This document shows positions 54,079 to 64,000 of a DNA stretch of 64,000 nt, piece after piece. The position numbers and the translations under genes were made by a program. Origin of the DNA: Aphrocallistes beatrix (Eukaryota > Porifera > Hexactinellida > Sceptrulophora > Aphrocallistidae); contig OY725494.1 in assembly GCA_963281255.1 (NCBI GenBank), positions 558,001 through 622,000 of the forward strand. The letters are read 5' to 3'. Under the pieces are notes generated by a model that was not told the DNA's origin, made no database searches, and worked only from the letters and a program-made list of their open reading frames with translations. The first letter of the stretch is position 1. Every line of letters begins with the position of its first letter.

Positions 54079-54512
54079 AATATTTTACAATTGATTTGAA
54101 AGTCCACAAATGATTTACAATTGATTTGAAAAGTCCACAAATGATTTACAATTGATTTAAAAAGTCCACAAATGATTTACAATTGATTTGAAAGTCCACA
54201 AATGATTTACAATTGATTTGAAAGTCCACAAATGATTTACAATTGATTTGAAAGTCCACAAATGATTTACAATTGATTTGAAAGTCCACAAATGATTTAC
54301 AATTGATTTGAAAGTCCACAAATGATTTACAATTGATTTAAAAAGTCCACAAATGATTTACAATTGATTTGAAAGTCCACAAATGATTTACAATTGATTT
54401 GAAAGTCCACAAATGATTTACAATTGATTTAAAAAGTCTACAAATGATTTACAATTCCACAAATGATTTACAATTGATTTAAAAAGTCCATAAATGATTT
54501 CCAATTGATTTG
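54079..54512. repeat. 30-31-bp tandem repeat, about 14 copies
   Basis: Unit GATTTACAATTGATTTGAAA plus GTCCACAAAT. Two interspersed variants (GATTTGAAAGTCC, 30 bp; GATTTAAAAAGTCC, 31 bp), and a shortened unit near 54450. Confidence 0.96.
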
Positions 54513-54582
54513 AGGTAGAGCGAGAATTGATTTTGAAAAACGACGCACGTATATGCTGCAGTGCTAAGCGCGGCGGCAATAA

Positions 54583-54792
54583 TCCTTACTATTAAAACTC
54601 GATTATTGTATATATAAATGGACAAATTTGGTGATTTTTCGAGTGATTTCGATTTTAAAACTAAGATGGACATATTTAGAGATGATATCTCCCTTATAAT
54701 TAACCAATGTCACTTCCAGGCAACCGAAGGGAGCCTCCGGCGGACACAAAGTGTCCGCCAGCCGCGCAGCGCAAGCAAGCGAAGCGCGCTTG
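54583..54792 (+). mobile_element. Helitron-like family B, internally deleted 210-bp copy
   Basis: Keeps both ends (TCCTTACTATTAAAACTCGA; GGCGGACACAAAGTGTCCGC; AAGCGAAGCGCGCTTG) but lacks about 330 bp of the interior. This shows that both ends are the minimal unit. Confidence 0.78.
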
Positions 54793-55233
54793 TAATAATA
54801 ATATTCGAATTAAGAATTCGCTGGGGATACTGAAAAATTAAAAATAATCATTTCTTAATATTTTCTGCGGGTTGTCAGGTAGTCCTTTAGAAATTGAGGC
54901 GGTAGCATGCCCACCGGAAGCACTCCGAGCAAAACTTCTGCAAGTAATATTTCAAGAATCAAAATCAAAATCAACTATATCTTGATTTTTATTAAATAAA
55001 TCTAAATCAAAATGATATGTATTTTTATTTAGTAAATCAAAATCAAAATCAAAACAATTTTGATTTTAGCACTTAAAATCAAAATCAAATGTGTTGAGGG
55101 TGATTTAGGATTACGAAAAATCAAAATCGAAATCAAAATCATCGATTTATAAATTTTAAATCAATGATTTATTTTAAATTCCTGCTGAATTGATTCTTAA
55201 AAACCTGAAACAGTTAACTATGCAGAACAGACC

Positions 55234-55433
55234 NNNNNNNNNNNNNNNNNNNNNNNNNNNNNNNNNNNNNNNNNNNNNNNNNNNNNNNNNNNNNNNNNNN
55301 NNNNNNNNNNNNNNNNNNNNNNNNNNNNNNNNNNNNNNNNNNNNNNNNNNNNNNNNNNNNNNNNNNNNNNNNNNNNNNNNNNNNNNNNNNNNNNNNNNNN
55401 NNNNNNNNNNNNNNNNNNNNNNNNNNNNNNNNN
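55234..55433. other. Assembly gap, 200 N
   Basis: Exactly 200 unknown bases; the real distance may differ. The gypsy gag fragment to the right runs into it. Confidence 0.99.
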
Positions 55434-55990
55434 CCTGCCTGTCGGTCTGCTGGAGTTAAAGGACACGTTCTGCGAATATGGCCGGTCTTTCCACATAGAT
55501 AGCAAACCGTCCGGCGATTCCTTTGTAAGTGTGGGAAATTCACGGCGATGTGTCCTAGAGCTTGGCAATTGTAACATCTAATCCTATCGCCTCCCCCGAA
55601 GTTCCTTCTCCAACAACCATTATCGGTGATTTTTCTTCTGCTAAACCAGCCAACACACGATCTAATTTCGCTTCCAGTTCGTCTAATTTAGTATCTTTAG
55701 CCATTTCCTCACTTGTTTTATCTGCAATCGGTGCAACCGAATATTCTGGCTGACAGTGCATCAGTAACTTTACTCTCTTCAATGCCTCTGTAGTATTGTT
55801 AACCTCTGGAGAGACAAAAGCAATTGTTCGCGAGCATTTCTGTCCATATCAGGAATTGCCTTGGCTAGGCGTTACTTTAGCACGTGTAAAAATTCTTGAG
55901 GCGATTCACCAAGAAGAATTTTCCTAGACTCCAGTGCAATAAAACGAGTTTCTGGAGGTTGAAAAGAATTCATTAGTGCTCCTTTCAATG
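55434..55990 (-). pseudogene. Ty3/gypsy gag fragment, inverted relative to pol
   Basis: Minus-strand frames read LMNSFQPPETRFIALESRK and LLGESPQEFLHVLK (capsid region), KLDELEAKLDRVLAGLAEEK, then zinc knuckles CYNCQALGHIAVNFP (last Cys replaced) and CYLCGKTGHIRRTCP. Stops and shifts are present. It ends at the gap. Confidence 0.75.
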
Positions 55991-56039
55991 TTTGATATTC
56001 TTTCCTCGTTTCTTCGTCCAACTCCGTATGAGAGAGCTT

Positions 56040-57480
56040 CTTTCTCCAAGAGCGGCGAAATTAGATCGTGTGTTGGCTGGTTTAGCAGAAGAAAAATCAC
56101 CGATAATGGTTGTTGGGAGAAGGAACTTCGGGGGAAGCGATAGGATTAGATGTTACAATTGCCAAGCTCTAGGACACATCGCCGTGAATTTCCCACACTT
56201 ACAAAGGATCGTCGGACGGTTTGCTATCTATGTGGAAAGACCGACCATATTCGCAGAACGTGTCCTTTAAACTCCAGCGACCGACAGGCAGGGTCACCGG
56301 TCGGTCTTATCAAAACGGCCCCAAAATCGATTAAATCAACAACATTATGTAGTATCAGCTAGAGACCAATTCGACGCTTCACTCGCAACTATTGAAATCG
56401 ATATCGGACAACTTAAGGTGAGGGCATTATTAGATTCGGGTTCGTCAGTTTCCTTAATTGTAGCTGATCTGGTCAAAAAGGGATGTTATGAAATTGATAG
56501 GATTAGGAATTACTTCAAACAATTAGTTTCAGCAACTGGTAACAATTTAGAGGTTATAGGGAAAGTTTTATACCAATACTAATAGGCGGAACTCAAACAA
56601 ATCATGAATTCACTGTGGTTTCAAGTTTAGTGACTCCTCTTATTTTGGGAAAAGATTTTCTTTCAGCTCACAAAATAAGGTTAGATTTTGGAAAAGAATT
56701 GATTGAATGTCCACCCCTTGGATTTATTTCACCTTTCGACCCTAAGAAGGTGGTTGTGGATCGTTCGAATTTGATGAACAATCGAGTCGACTTCAAGGAT
56801 AACTGGAAGGAAGGCCAAGATACATGTCAGGTACATGATAAATTCCTCAGACCTTTTCCTGGATCAGTTTCACTAATCACATCAGAACCGGAATCTAGTG
56901 GTTGTGAAGAATGTTATATTCCATGTTTCAATCAAGAGAAGTTTGAGTTGCCGGATTATCCTTCACAGTTGGAACAGCTTATTCTGGAATACCAAGATCG
57001 GTTTTCTTCCACTCCTGGAAGGACTAATGTCACAACTCATCAAATCTGTACAGAAGGGAGTCGGCCCGTTCGTCTACCGCCAAGACGAATGCCAGCACAT
57101 TATAAATCTGAAGTAGAAGTTCAAAACAGAAAATGCTTGATCATGGAATAATTAAAGAGAGTAATAGCCCGTGGATTGCGCCAGCAGTTTATGTGATGAA
57201 GAATGATGGAAGTTTAAGAATCTGTGTAGATTATCGTGAATTAAACAAACGAACAATCAAAGACGCTTACCCTTTACCTTTGATAGATGATATACAATCT
57301 CATCTATCTGGGGCTGTGGTATTTTCTACGTTGGACCTAAATAGTGGCTACTGGCAATTACCCATTCACCCTGACGATTGTCATAAGACAAAGTGATCAG
57401 ATAGAAACCTCAATGTTAAGGAGGTCTTCACGTATGAGAAGATTACCACAATACCTGAGAGATTACGATTTATCCTAATA
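56040..57480 (+). pseudogene. Ty3/gypsy gag-pol remnant, internally deleted
   Basis: In order: a second copy of the gag tail and zinc knuckles (56070-56290), aspartic protease (IGQLKVRALLDSGSSVSLIV), TPLILGKDFLSAHKIRLDFG, then early reverse transcriptase (MLDHGIIKESNSPWIAPAVY; DGSLRICVDYRELNKRTIKD; FSTLDLNSGYWQLPIHPDD). Several frameshifts, for example near 56572 and 57125. After HKTK at 57396 it jumps to the pol C-terminus (LRRSSRMRRLPQYLRDYDL). The rest of RT, RNase H and integrase are missing. Retroelement remnant; no envelope gene seen. Confidence 0.85.
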
Positions 57481-57484
57481 CATT

Positions 57485-57494
57485 AAAGGGGAGA
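57485..57494 (+). promoter_or_regulatory. Polypurine tract and start of 3' LTR
   Basis: AAAGGGGAGA is followed by TGTGTAATGAATG, the usual layout of a polypurine tract next to an LTR beginning TG. The LTR's right end and a 5' LTR were not identified. Confidence 0.6.
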
Positions 57495-58009
57495 TGTGTA
57501 ATGAATGTTAATTATATGAACTGTAAAGGTGAACATGGAGATTGGATGTATGTCTGTATAGAGATTATTAAAGATTGATTATTCGTATCTTACAAATGTA
57601 TTCAGTTTCAGATTTTTTCATTCTGGGATGTACTTGAATAGCGGGGCGAAGATAAATAAAAAGTTCGACGGACGTATAGTACAACTTCAATAGCAACAAT
57701 AAGCGGGATGGAATTGCAAGATTATAGACGCCGGGGAGCCTGGGGGAGACCACATCCTAAAGGGCAATTAATTTATGATACGAGAGTATATTATTACTTA
57801 TATTCCCGAATAAAAGATTTATCATTAATTTTCGAAATAATATATATGTCTCCAAGCATTGTAAGTTAGTGCAAATCTTTACCAATTATTTTGATAGCTT
57901 GTGACGTTCCAAAATCTTAACAAAGCTAATCTCTGAAGACGTAGCCAAGTAGTACCCATCTAATTGTGTATTCAAGGTTTGCCTAATAATATTACTTAAG
58001 CAGTAGACA
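57495..58009 (+). other. Probable gypsy 3' LTR and spacer
   Basis: Holds the LTR start. A possible polyadenylation signal AATAAA at about 57654 and another at about 57809 (CGAATAAAAG). No gene. Confidence 0.4.
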
Positions 58010-58070
58010 GTGTAATACTATACTCTGATAGCTAACAATTAGTACCTCGTTTAAAATTTGTATATAAATA
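58010..58070 (+). promoter_or_regulatory. Promoter region of the intact NHL gene
   Basis: TATATAAATA at 58061-58070 is a good TATA box 41-50 bp before the ATG. The upstream block GTAATACTATACTCTGATAG (58011-58030) is shared with the paralogue at 48.5 kb. Confidence 0.6.
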
Positions 58071-58110
58071 GATTGGGTAACCTTTTCATTAGAATTTTCA
58101 GATAGAATCA

Positions 58111-59358
58111 ATGGCTACAGCTAATCCTACTCCACCAGATCATGGAGAAGATAATTTTGTGATAGAACTGAAGAAAATTCAGGAACAAATCAAGCAGAAA
58201 TTCGTCGAAGTGATTGATTTTGTAAAAGCGAGAGAAAGTAAAGTGTTGAAAGAGTTGGATGCCATTCTAGCATCTTATCACTCTTATCGAGATGAAGTTG
58301 TAAGACAGAAATTGGATAGACAAGATCTTGAAGAAACGAGAAACTTTCTCAATTCGAAGACCACAAGTATATCTCGAAATGAAATTATTCTAACTCAAAT
58401 CAATAATGAACTTGCTTCAATCGTGTCTCCAACAGATCCTAAAATGGTTCACTTTGTGTGTGATAACAAGAAAATGTTTGCAGAATTGAACAAGTTGGGT
58501 AAGTTAGTAGAAAAAGTAGTGGAAGTTGACTATAGGAGTAAGATACATCCTGTAGTGAGTGTTTGTGAGAGAGGAAAACGACTTAAACAACTAAATAGTC
58601 CATATGGAGTGACATTTGATCCTAAAACAGGAAATATTTATGTTGCTGATTTTAGTAATAACTGTGTGAAAGTATTTGATGATTCTGAGAGGATTTTATT
58701 CAAATTTGGAGATAGTGATGGTGACGGAAAGATGATACGACCTACAGGTTTAGTTATTATTGGAGATAAAATCCTGATTTCTAATGGCCATTTTCTTAGT
58801 AAACAGAATCACACTATTCTTGTCTATCAACTGAATGGATGCTTTTTGTCAAAATTTGGGAAATATGGGAAAGATAAGTTAGAATTTAATGATCCACGTG
58901 GTCTTGCTTGTAATGAATCGAATGGAGATATTTACATTTGTGATTCTGGTAACAATCGTATTCAAATACTTTCTAAAGAATTTCAATTCAAATCTCAGTT
59001 TGGTGCTGATAAACTCAACTATCCTCTTGATGTAAAACTGTCGAAAGAATACATTTTTATTCTGGATACGTCTAATCCTTGTATGCATTTGTACGACTAT
59101 AATTTCAATCTACAGAAGAGCGTCATTTCTAGAGGAGAAGGAATGCAAGTTGTTAAGTCATTCTCTTTCTTCATTGATAATATTGGCAATATTCTCATTT
59201 CTGACCATGGTTCTAATTCTATTCAGATCTACAATTCTCAGGTCGAATCGATTTGTAGTGTAAACACTTCTTCACATCCTATCGGAATTGTTGTGGATAA
59301 TCAAGGAAGAGTGATAGTAGTCTGTGAATCCGACAAAGATTGTCTTCAGATATTTTAG
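58111..59358 (+). CDS. Coiled-coil NHL-propeller protein, intact
   Basis: 415 codons, single exon. Residues 1-120 are charged and coiled-coil-like (IKQKFVEVIDFVKARESKVL; ELDAILASYHSYRDEV), as in the region between B-box and propeller of TRIM-NHL proteins. No RING or B-box is present. Residues about 155-415 form some six NHL strands (SPYGVTFDPKTGNIYVADFS; DPRGLACNESNGDIYICDSG; HPIGIVVDNQGRVIVVCESD) ending DCLQIF. NHL propellers bind RNA or protein partners, usually in the cytoplasm; the actual target is unknown. The start is shared with the copy at 48474 and is preceded by a TATA box, so expression is plausible. It is the only unbroken member here. Confidence 0.88.
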   Translation: MATANPTPPDHGEDNFVIELKKIQEQIKQKFVEVIDFVKARESKVLKELDAILASYHSYRDEVVRQKLDRQDLEETRNFLNSKTTSISRNEIILTQINNELASIVSPTDPKMVHFVCDNKKMFAELNKLGKLVEKVVEVDYRSKIHPVVSVCERGKRLKQLNSPYGVTFDPKTGNIYVADFSNNCVKVFDDSERILFKFGDSDGDGKMIRPTGLVIIGDKILISNGHFLSKQNHTILVYQLNGCFLSKFGKYGKDKLEFNDPRGLACNESNGDIYICDSGNNRIQILSKEFQFKSQFGADKLNYPLDVKLSKEYIFILDTSNPCMHLYDYNFNLQKSVISRGEGMQVVKSFSFFIDNIGNILISDHGSNSIQIYNSQVESICSVNTSSHPIGIVVDNQGRVIVVCESDKDCLQIF

Positions 59359-60529
59359 AATTATTCGATCTGAGATGTTTACTATAGTTATTTCTTTAAT
59401 TGATTCTACTTAAATGACTTTTATCTTTATTATTTTAATTTCCCCATTACTCTACCGTTTCTATGTATGTTAATCCTGGTAAACCTCTTGATTATTTCAA
59501 TTCTTTATTTCTTTTCTATTCATAATTTCCTATATTTTTCTATTTTTGTATTTGGTGGTCTTAAATAATTATGAAAAATGTGGTGAATAGGTTTGTATTA
59601 TTGGATTAAGTCTATATTACCCAAATTCTGTACTCTAATGAAATTGTGTTAGTTAGCACTAGTGTGAGAGATCTGACGTAGTTGTGGCCCGTAACTGATT
59701 TTCTTCCGCTTTCAAACTGTACTTTAAATACATTGTGAGTTAATATTGAATGTCAGCCCCTTCCTCGCTTTCAGTCACAGTAAGAAATCTAAGCTGCAGA
59801 TACAGCACAGCAAACCCTAGTGAGAAACTACATTAAGGACGAATCAGTCAAGTCAGATTCCTCAATCTTGAAGCACTGGCTGTTTTCTTTTTTTTATTTT
59901 GTGCTTGAGATAGTCAAAATAATTCGATATTTATATGATACATCGTAGCACAAGGGACACTACAAGCATTACGTCATGGCAAGACACGGAGAAATCATGG
60001 AGATACCAGGGAAGTCTGGCAGGGCGCATGTTTAAGTCAATGTGGTTACTATTTTATAAAGCATACAAATTGAACGAAAAACTATCTAATCTTAGTGAAG
60101 GATGACTCTTTTTTTTAAATTGGTGATTTGAAAAATGATAAGTGTTGGTTTGTGTCTTTGAGATTTTGCATTATTGGTGATCAATTTTGTAAAAATACTT
60201 TTCTGGTGTTTAATACATAACCTTCGGAAGGAAAAATGTCAAACCAAAAATGCTTATGCTCCGAGTGACTTGACTATTCGAACCGTTTAAGTAGTAGTAA
60301 CTAACAATCGACAAAACACACTCCACAATTGCTCCAAGCTAGACTCTGTATCAAAGAAACCTCACTTCATCATAATAACCCATCTAGAATATCAATCAAT
60401 TGATTAATGGTTTTAAGGCTTGAATTGGTATGCTCCCCTATTAGTAGACAATATGTGACAATCTAGAGCATTTATCTAACTAACCACTCATTTCTTGCTA
60501 GCAATAGATTGAACTAAATTTATAGTAGA
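59359..60529. other. Intergenic between NHL genes
   Basis: The 3' flank (CCCATTACTCT; GTGGTGAATAGG; CTCTAATGAAATTGTGT) resembles the 3' flank after the copy ending at 63406. No further gene is recognised; nothing else supported. Confidence 0.5.
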
Positions 60530-61466
60530 ATGGCAGTTCGATTCCCTGACATTTCACAAACCGTAGACCCTGTAGAGGAGGGAGATATTAACTATTTCGT
60601 CAATCACCTGATCGCTTGTGTGAACAATGGACGAGCCCCAGGAAATCTCGGTTATCCTAATGCTATGGCAATAGATTCCAATACCAATCGGATTTATGTC
60701 GCAGAAGGACACTATTATTCTGAAGACTATCCTTCAAACAACATCTCACGTGTGTTAATCTTCTCAGAGACTGGAGAGTTCCTGAACACGTTCACACATC
60801 CACACATGAAGTGGCCATGTGGTATAGCGATCCATAGAGACAATGTATATGTGACAGACAAATTCAAATACTTACTTCATTTCAAAATCGAAGCAGACTT
60901 CCGTCTAGTCTCCAAGGTAGGGGGTAGAGGGTCTGGGATTGGACAGTTCGATCAGCCTAGACAACTCGCTGTCTCTTCCAACGGAGAGATATTCGTCGCT
61001 GATTTCTACAATAATCGAATCCAAATCCTGGATTGCGACCTCCACAACCAGCGCCTCTTATCACACCACTCCATGACAAGATCCCATGACGTTAAGCTGA
61101 CTCCTGACGAAGTGTTTGTCCTCTGCCAAACCTCCCCCTTGCGTTAAAGTTTTTTCTTACACAGGAGAACTAATTCGATCCATAGTTACTTGTGGTAGTT
61201 TTAGAATGGAGGTTAGAGCACCTTTGTTCTTTTGTCTGGATCCTCACAATAATCTGCTTCTTTGTAATTGTTTGAATCATCGAATCGAAATATTCTTCAA
61301 AGAAGGAACACTCCTCCACACTTTAGGGGACTATGGTCATGAAGTAGGAATTTTTTGTAATCCACAAGGAATAGCTCTCACTAACGATCATAAATTTGTT
61401 ATTGTGTCTCTGAATAAAGTCTATAATTATTTAAGTCTACAAATATTTCTAGTGACTAGGTGTTGA
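60530..61466 (+). pseudogene. NHL-propeller protein, second subfamily, one frameshift
   Basis: ATG at 60530 opens MAVRFPDISQTVDPVEEGDI and has no coiled coil. The propeller follows: YPNAMAIDSNTNRIYVAEG, HMKWPCGIAIHRDNVYVTD, QPRQLAVSSNGEIFVADFYN, SHDVKLTPDEVFVLC. Near 61130 the frame stops (SPLR), while the next frame continues PPCVKVFSYTGELIRSI, FFCLDPHNNLLLCNCLNHRI and NPQGIALTNDHKFVIVSLN to 61466. A single-base indel in the run of C would explain it, so a sequencing error is possible. The ending (LSLQIFLVTRC) also departs from the family's CLQIF stop. Confidence 0.75.
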
Positions 61467-61954
61467 TTCTGTTTGTGTTTGTACTCATTATTATTACCTA
61501 AATTGTCATAAAAATTGTCATTTTATTCGTATTAAGGCAACTTTGTTTGAAAAATTGATATTTAATCTTCCTATTGGAGATTATATTTGCTTTGTACAAC
61601 TTTATTTCCTGTCAAATTAATTCAGCACTAGCGCACTTGCACATTTGAGAAGCGCAGCTACTAAACGTTTCTTGGCGCCTGAGGATATCAATAAATTTGG
61701 AAATCCAACAGATGCCAAATGTTGACTCCTTTCATTGGCATTTCGAATTTGTTTAATTACATCATCAACATAAAATTGCTAGTGACAGACTGATAGTTCA
61801 ACTTGTGATGTCTCTTAGAATGCGAGATATAACTTTTAGAATATTTTAATAAATCTAGAAATATCCAATTAAAGATGAAATATTGAATCGATTTCGTATC
61901 GTAAAATTAAGTTTCTTCCTTCAGTCTCAATGTGAACTCTGATAAAATTTTTTT

Positions 61955-62374
61955 AAACATTATGTATCTATTGTAAACAAAAGTAAACAAACTGATCATC
62001 AAATTTACTCAAAATGTTATATTCGAAATCCACACCCCTGAAAACCCCATGTCAACCTTTGAAAGCAAGTTTCTAGTATATTTTTGAGATTTGTTTACTT
62101 TATCTAACTAATGTAAACAAATAATTTATCATATAGATCTGAAAATATGATAATCGAAATCTACACCCCTGAAAATCCCATGTCAGCCGTAGGATGCTAG
62201 TCTCTAGCATATTTTCAAAATTCGTAAATGGTGTGAAAATATGTATATAAAAACGTAGTCATATCATTTGACACCTACATGCCAATTTTCATATCTCTAC
62301 GACTTGCCAATTTTTTAATCAATTCGGACAAACACACGAACAAAAAAAATCCTAGCATTTTAATATATAAGATT
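61955..62374 (-). mobile_element. Helitron-like family A, 5' part
   Basis: Minus-strand 5' end TCTTATATATTAAAATGCTA at about 62374, then GTTTGTCCGAATTGAT, GCATGTAGGTGTCAAATGAT and two internal repeat units. A large segment after the first 120 bp is deleted and no 3' tail is present. Confidence 0.7.
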
Positions 62375-62449
62375 ATTATATAATAATTATATAATTATTA
62401 TAAAATAGTTATATAATTATTATATAATTATTATATAATTATTATATAA
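62372..62449. repeat. TTATATAA/ATTATATAAT AT-rich tract, left part
   Basis: Repeated TATATAATTAT units. The same tract continues after the Helitron-like insert (62998-63075), so the insert landed inside it. Confidence 0.85.
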
Positions 62450-62996
62450 TCCTTACTATTAAAACTCGATTAATATTTGTATATATATATATATATATAT
62501 CTCTGTTACGAATTGATTGAAGAAACTGCCGGGCGCAGAAGGCTGATTTTTGGCATGTGGGAGTCTTTTGGCTATGGCTCCAGTAAGTTCTGAGTTCATA
62601 GCAAAATGTCGACTCATCATGGAATTATGACGTCATTGTCACATTTTTAAAAGTTAAGCAACACAGTTATTCGGGCATAACTCAGCTATTATAGGAGATA
62701 GAAGGCTGAAATTTTAATAGAATATGTATACTAACATACCTCACATATGATGCGACTTTCATCAAAAAATGTTAACTCATCACCTTGTTATGACGTCATC
62801 ATTACGCATCAAAAATTTTAAAATTGACAAATTTAGTGATTTTTCGAGTGAAATCGATTTTAACACTAAGATGGACATATTTAGATATGTTATCTCCCTT
62901 ATAATTAACCAATGTGAACCCAGGCGACCGAAGGGAGCCTCCGGCGGACACGAAGTGTCCGCCAGTCGCGCAGCGCAAGCAAGCGAAGCGCGCTTG
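62450..62996 (+). mobile_element. Helitron-like family B, complete copy
   Basis: TCCTTACTATTAAAACTCGA to AAGCGAAGCGCGCTTG, with all internal landmarks of the 45640 copy (GCCGGGCGCAGAAGGCTGAT; GACGTCATTGTCACA; GGCGGACACGAAGTGTCCGC). Inserted in an AT tract between T and T. Confidence 0.8.
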
Positions 62997-63075
62997 TAAT
63001 TATATAATTATTATTTATTTATTAAAATAATTATATAATAATTGTATTATTATTATATAATTATTATATAATTAG

Positions 63076-63406
63076 TGATGTAAAACTGTCAAAAGATTAC
63101 ATTTTTATTCTGGATGAGTCTAATCCTTGTATGCATTTGTATGACTACAATCTCATTCTACAGAAGAGTGTCGTTTCTAGAGGAAAAGGAATGCAAGTTG
63201 TTCATTCTAATTCTTTCTTCGTTGATAATTCTAACAATGTTCTGATTTCAGATCATGGTTCGAATTCTATTCAAATATTGAATCATGAATTCGAAATGAT
63301 TCACGAAATAAACACTTCTACACATCCTATGGGAGTTGTTGTAGACAATCAAGGAAGAGTTATAGTAGTCTGTCAAGCTGACAGAAATTGCCTTCAGATA
63401 TTTTAG
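63076..63406 (+). pseudogene. 3' fragment of a coiled-coil NHL gene
   Basis: Begins directly after the AT tract with SDVKLSKDYIFILDESNPCM and runs through QKSVVSRGKGMQVVHSNSFF, HGSNSIQILNHEFEM and HPMGVVVDNQGRVIVVC to NCLQIF and stop at 63406. About 110 C-terminal residues survive, and they are very close to the copy at 47.3 kb. The 5' three quarters are missing. Confidence 0.85.
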
Positions 63407-63598
63407 AATTATTCGATCTAAGATTCTTACTCTAATTTTGTTTTTTGAATACATTTGAACTCCAAATGACTTTTTCTATTTTTTCTATTTTATGTTAATT
63501 TTTATATAACTAGACTATTTCTTTGTACATTCGTGTAAACCTATTTTTTTTTCCATTTCTTTGTTTCTTTTTCTCCTCACAATTTGTTATACTTTTAT

Positions 63599-63735
63599 TC
63601 AGGGGCCCCGAACCTTTCGAAATCTATGGAAAGTTTTATGGTTCTAGAGGGGCTCAGTCCTAAATTATCTATTGTGTTTATTGGTCATCTTCCAACCCAG
63701 GGAGGACTAAAGTCCTCCCTGCCCCCCGGGTTCGG
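63599..63735. mobile_element. hAT-like MITE, second NHL-flank copy
   Basis: Begins CAGGGGCCCCGAACC and ends CCCGGGTTCGGCG. Same family and same relative position as 47033-47180. Confidence 0.65.
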
Positions 63736-64000
63736 CGTTTATGCTTTTATCTACCTTAATTTCGCAGTACTTAAACAATGATGATAAATGTATTGAATAG
63801 ACTTGTTTCGTAAAATTAAGTTTCTTCCTTCTGTCTCAATCTGAACTCTGATAAGATTGTGTGATTTAGCATTAGTGTTACTTGTATAGAGTAAATGCGA
63901 CTCGTGACTGGACGGATAATCAGAAAGCAGCGGACAAGAACCCTGTCCTTCCCAGCAACGCCAAGTTCACTGCTCCTGGAGATGTGGATCGCCGAGAAAG
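63736..64000. other. Right window edge, unassigned
   Basis: CGTAAAATTAAGTTTCTTCC near 63810 also occurs near 61900, so this is duplicated NHL flank. The last roughly 110 bases are richer in G+C and may begin another gene, but no domain can be called. Confidence 0.4.

Larger units (their letters stand above)
50534..55187 (-). mobile_element. hAT transposon with subterminal AAATCAAAATC arrays (ends tentative)
   Basis: Clusters of ATTTTGATTTATAAATC-type motifs occur on both sides of the transposase, at about 50534-50760 and 54940-55187, largely as mirror images. CAGTGATTAAAAT starts the left cluster and AATTCCTGCTG ends the right. No matching 8-bp duplication was found, so the ends are tentative. 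A 30-bp satellite and a Helitron-like copy lie inside. Confidence 0.55.

Noticed and set aside
54079..54512. CRISPR-like array of 30-bp repeats
   Set aside because: Units are directly contiguous without spacers; it is a minisatellite.
50534..55187. Exact hAT borders with target duplication
   Set aside because: The 8 bases outside CAGTGATT and CCTGCTG do not match, so the borders are given only as tentative.
55190..55577. Open frames spanning the N run
   Set aside because: They are open only because N is not read as a stop.
57568..57753. Minus-strand 61-codon frame in the probable LTR
   Set aside because: No domain, and it lies in the retroelement's non-coding end.

Overview
The window looks like AT-rich nuclear DNA of a multicellular animal. 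It has spliced genes with ordinary GT-AG introns, a very large GVIN/VLIG-type GTPase gene, a small family of TRIM-like coiled-coil/NHL-propeller genes, and an unusually varied load of transposons (Helitron-like, Ginger, P, Merlin, MULE, hAT, mariner/Tigger, Ty3-gypsy and a CR1/L2-like LINE). An early-branching invertebrate such as a sponge would fit, but nothing here fixes the species. There are no bacterial, organellar, CRISPR, tRNA or rRNA features. A 200-base run of N at 55234-55433 marks an assembly gap. Layout: 1-98 is the end of a Helitron-like repeat. 281-5398 (minus) is an intact 1705-codon GVIN-like GTPase gene. 5.9-8.2 kb is a foldback element with arms of about 0.7 kb. 8.5-10.4 kb holds satellites and nested MITEs. 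10.37-15.33 kb is a foldback element flanked by TTAA, with 176-bp tandem repeats near both ends and four further insertions. 15.48-32.58 kb is one Helitron-like element into which other transposons were inserted repeatedly. The Helitron sequence reads continuously once a 12-kb Ginger element (15605-27606), a small hAT MITE (27736-27913) and a P element (27949-32214) are removed. The Ginger element carries a reconstructable nine-exon integrase-OTU gene and holds a hairpin-ended element with a LINE, a MULE and MITEs inside it (20111-23665), plus a second P element with a perfect 8-bp duplication (25514-27255). The second P element (27949-32214) holds a Merlin element. 32.8-42.3 kb is a mosaic of Helitron-like copies, a mariner foldback, a 1-kb near-perfect palindrome, nested MITEs and remnant Ginger exons, with possible orphan host exons on the minus strand. 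42.8-47.0 kb is a second copy of the hairpin-ended element. 47.3-50.0 kb has a broken NHL gene, a GC-richer hAT-like pseudogene and an NHL fragment, all on the minus strand. 50.5-55.2 kb is a hAT transposon with an intact 710-codon transposase. 55.4-57.5 kb is a rearranged Ty3/gypsy element. 58.1-63.4 kb holds an intact NHL gene, a frameshifted NHL gene and an NHL 3' fragment. Apparently working host genes are few: the GVIN-like GTPase and the NHL gene at 58111-59358. The hAT transposase frame is intact, and the Ginger gene is conceptually intact if its introns are spliced as inferred. The NHL copies share start peptides, promoter-proximal sequence and 3' flanks, so they are recent tandem or segmental duplicates. 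Several copies have been broken by deletions, frameshifts or transposon insertion.
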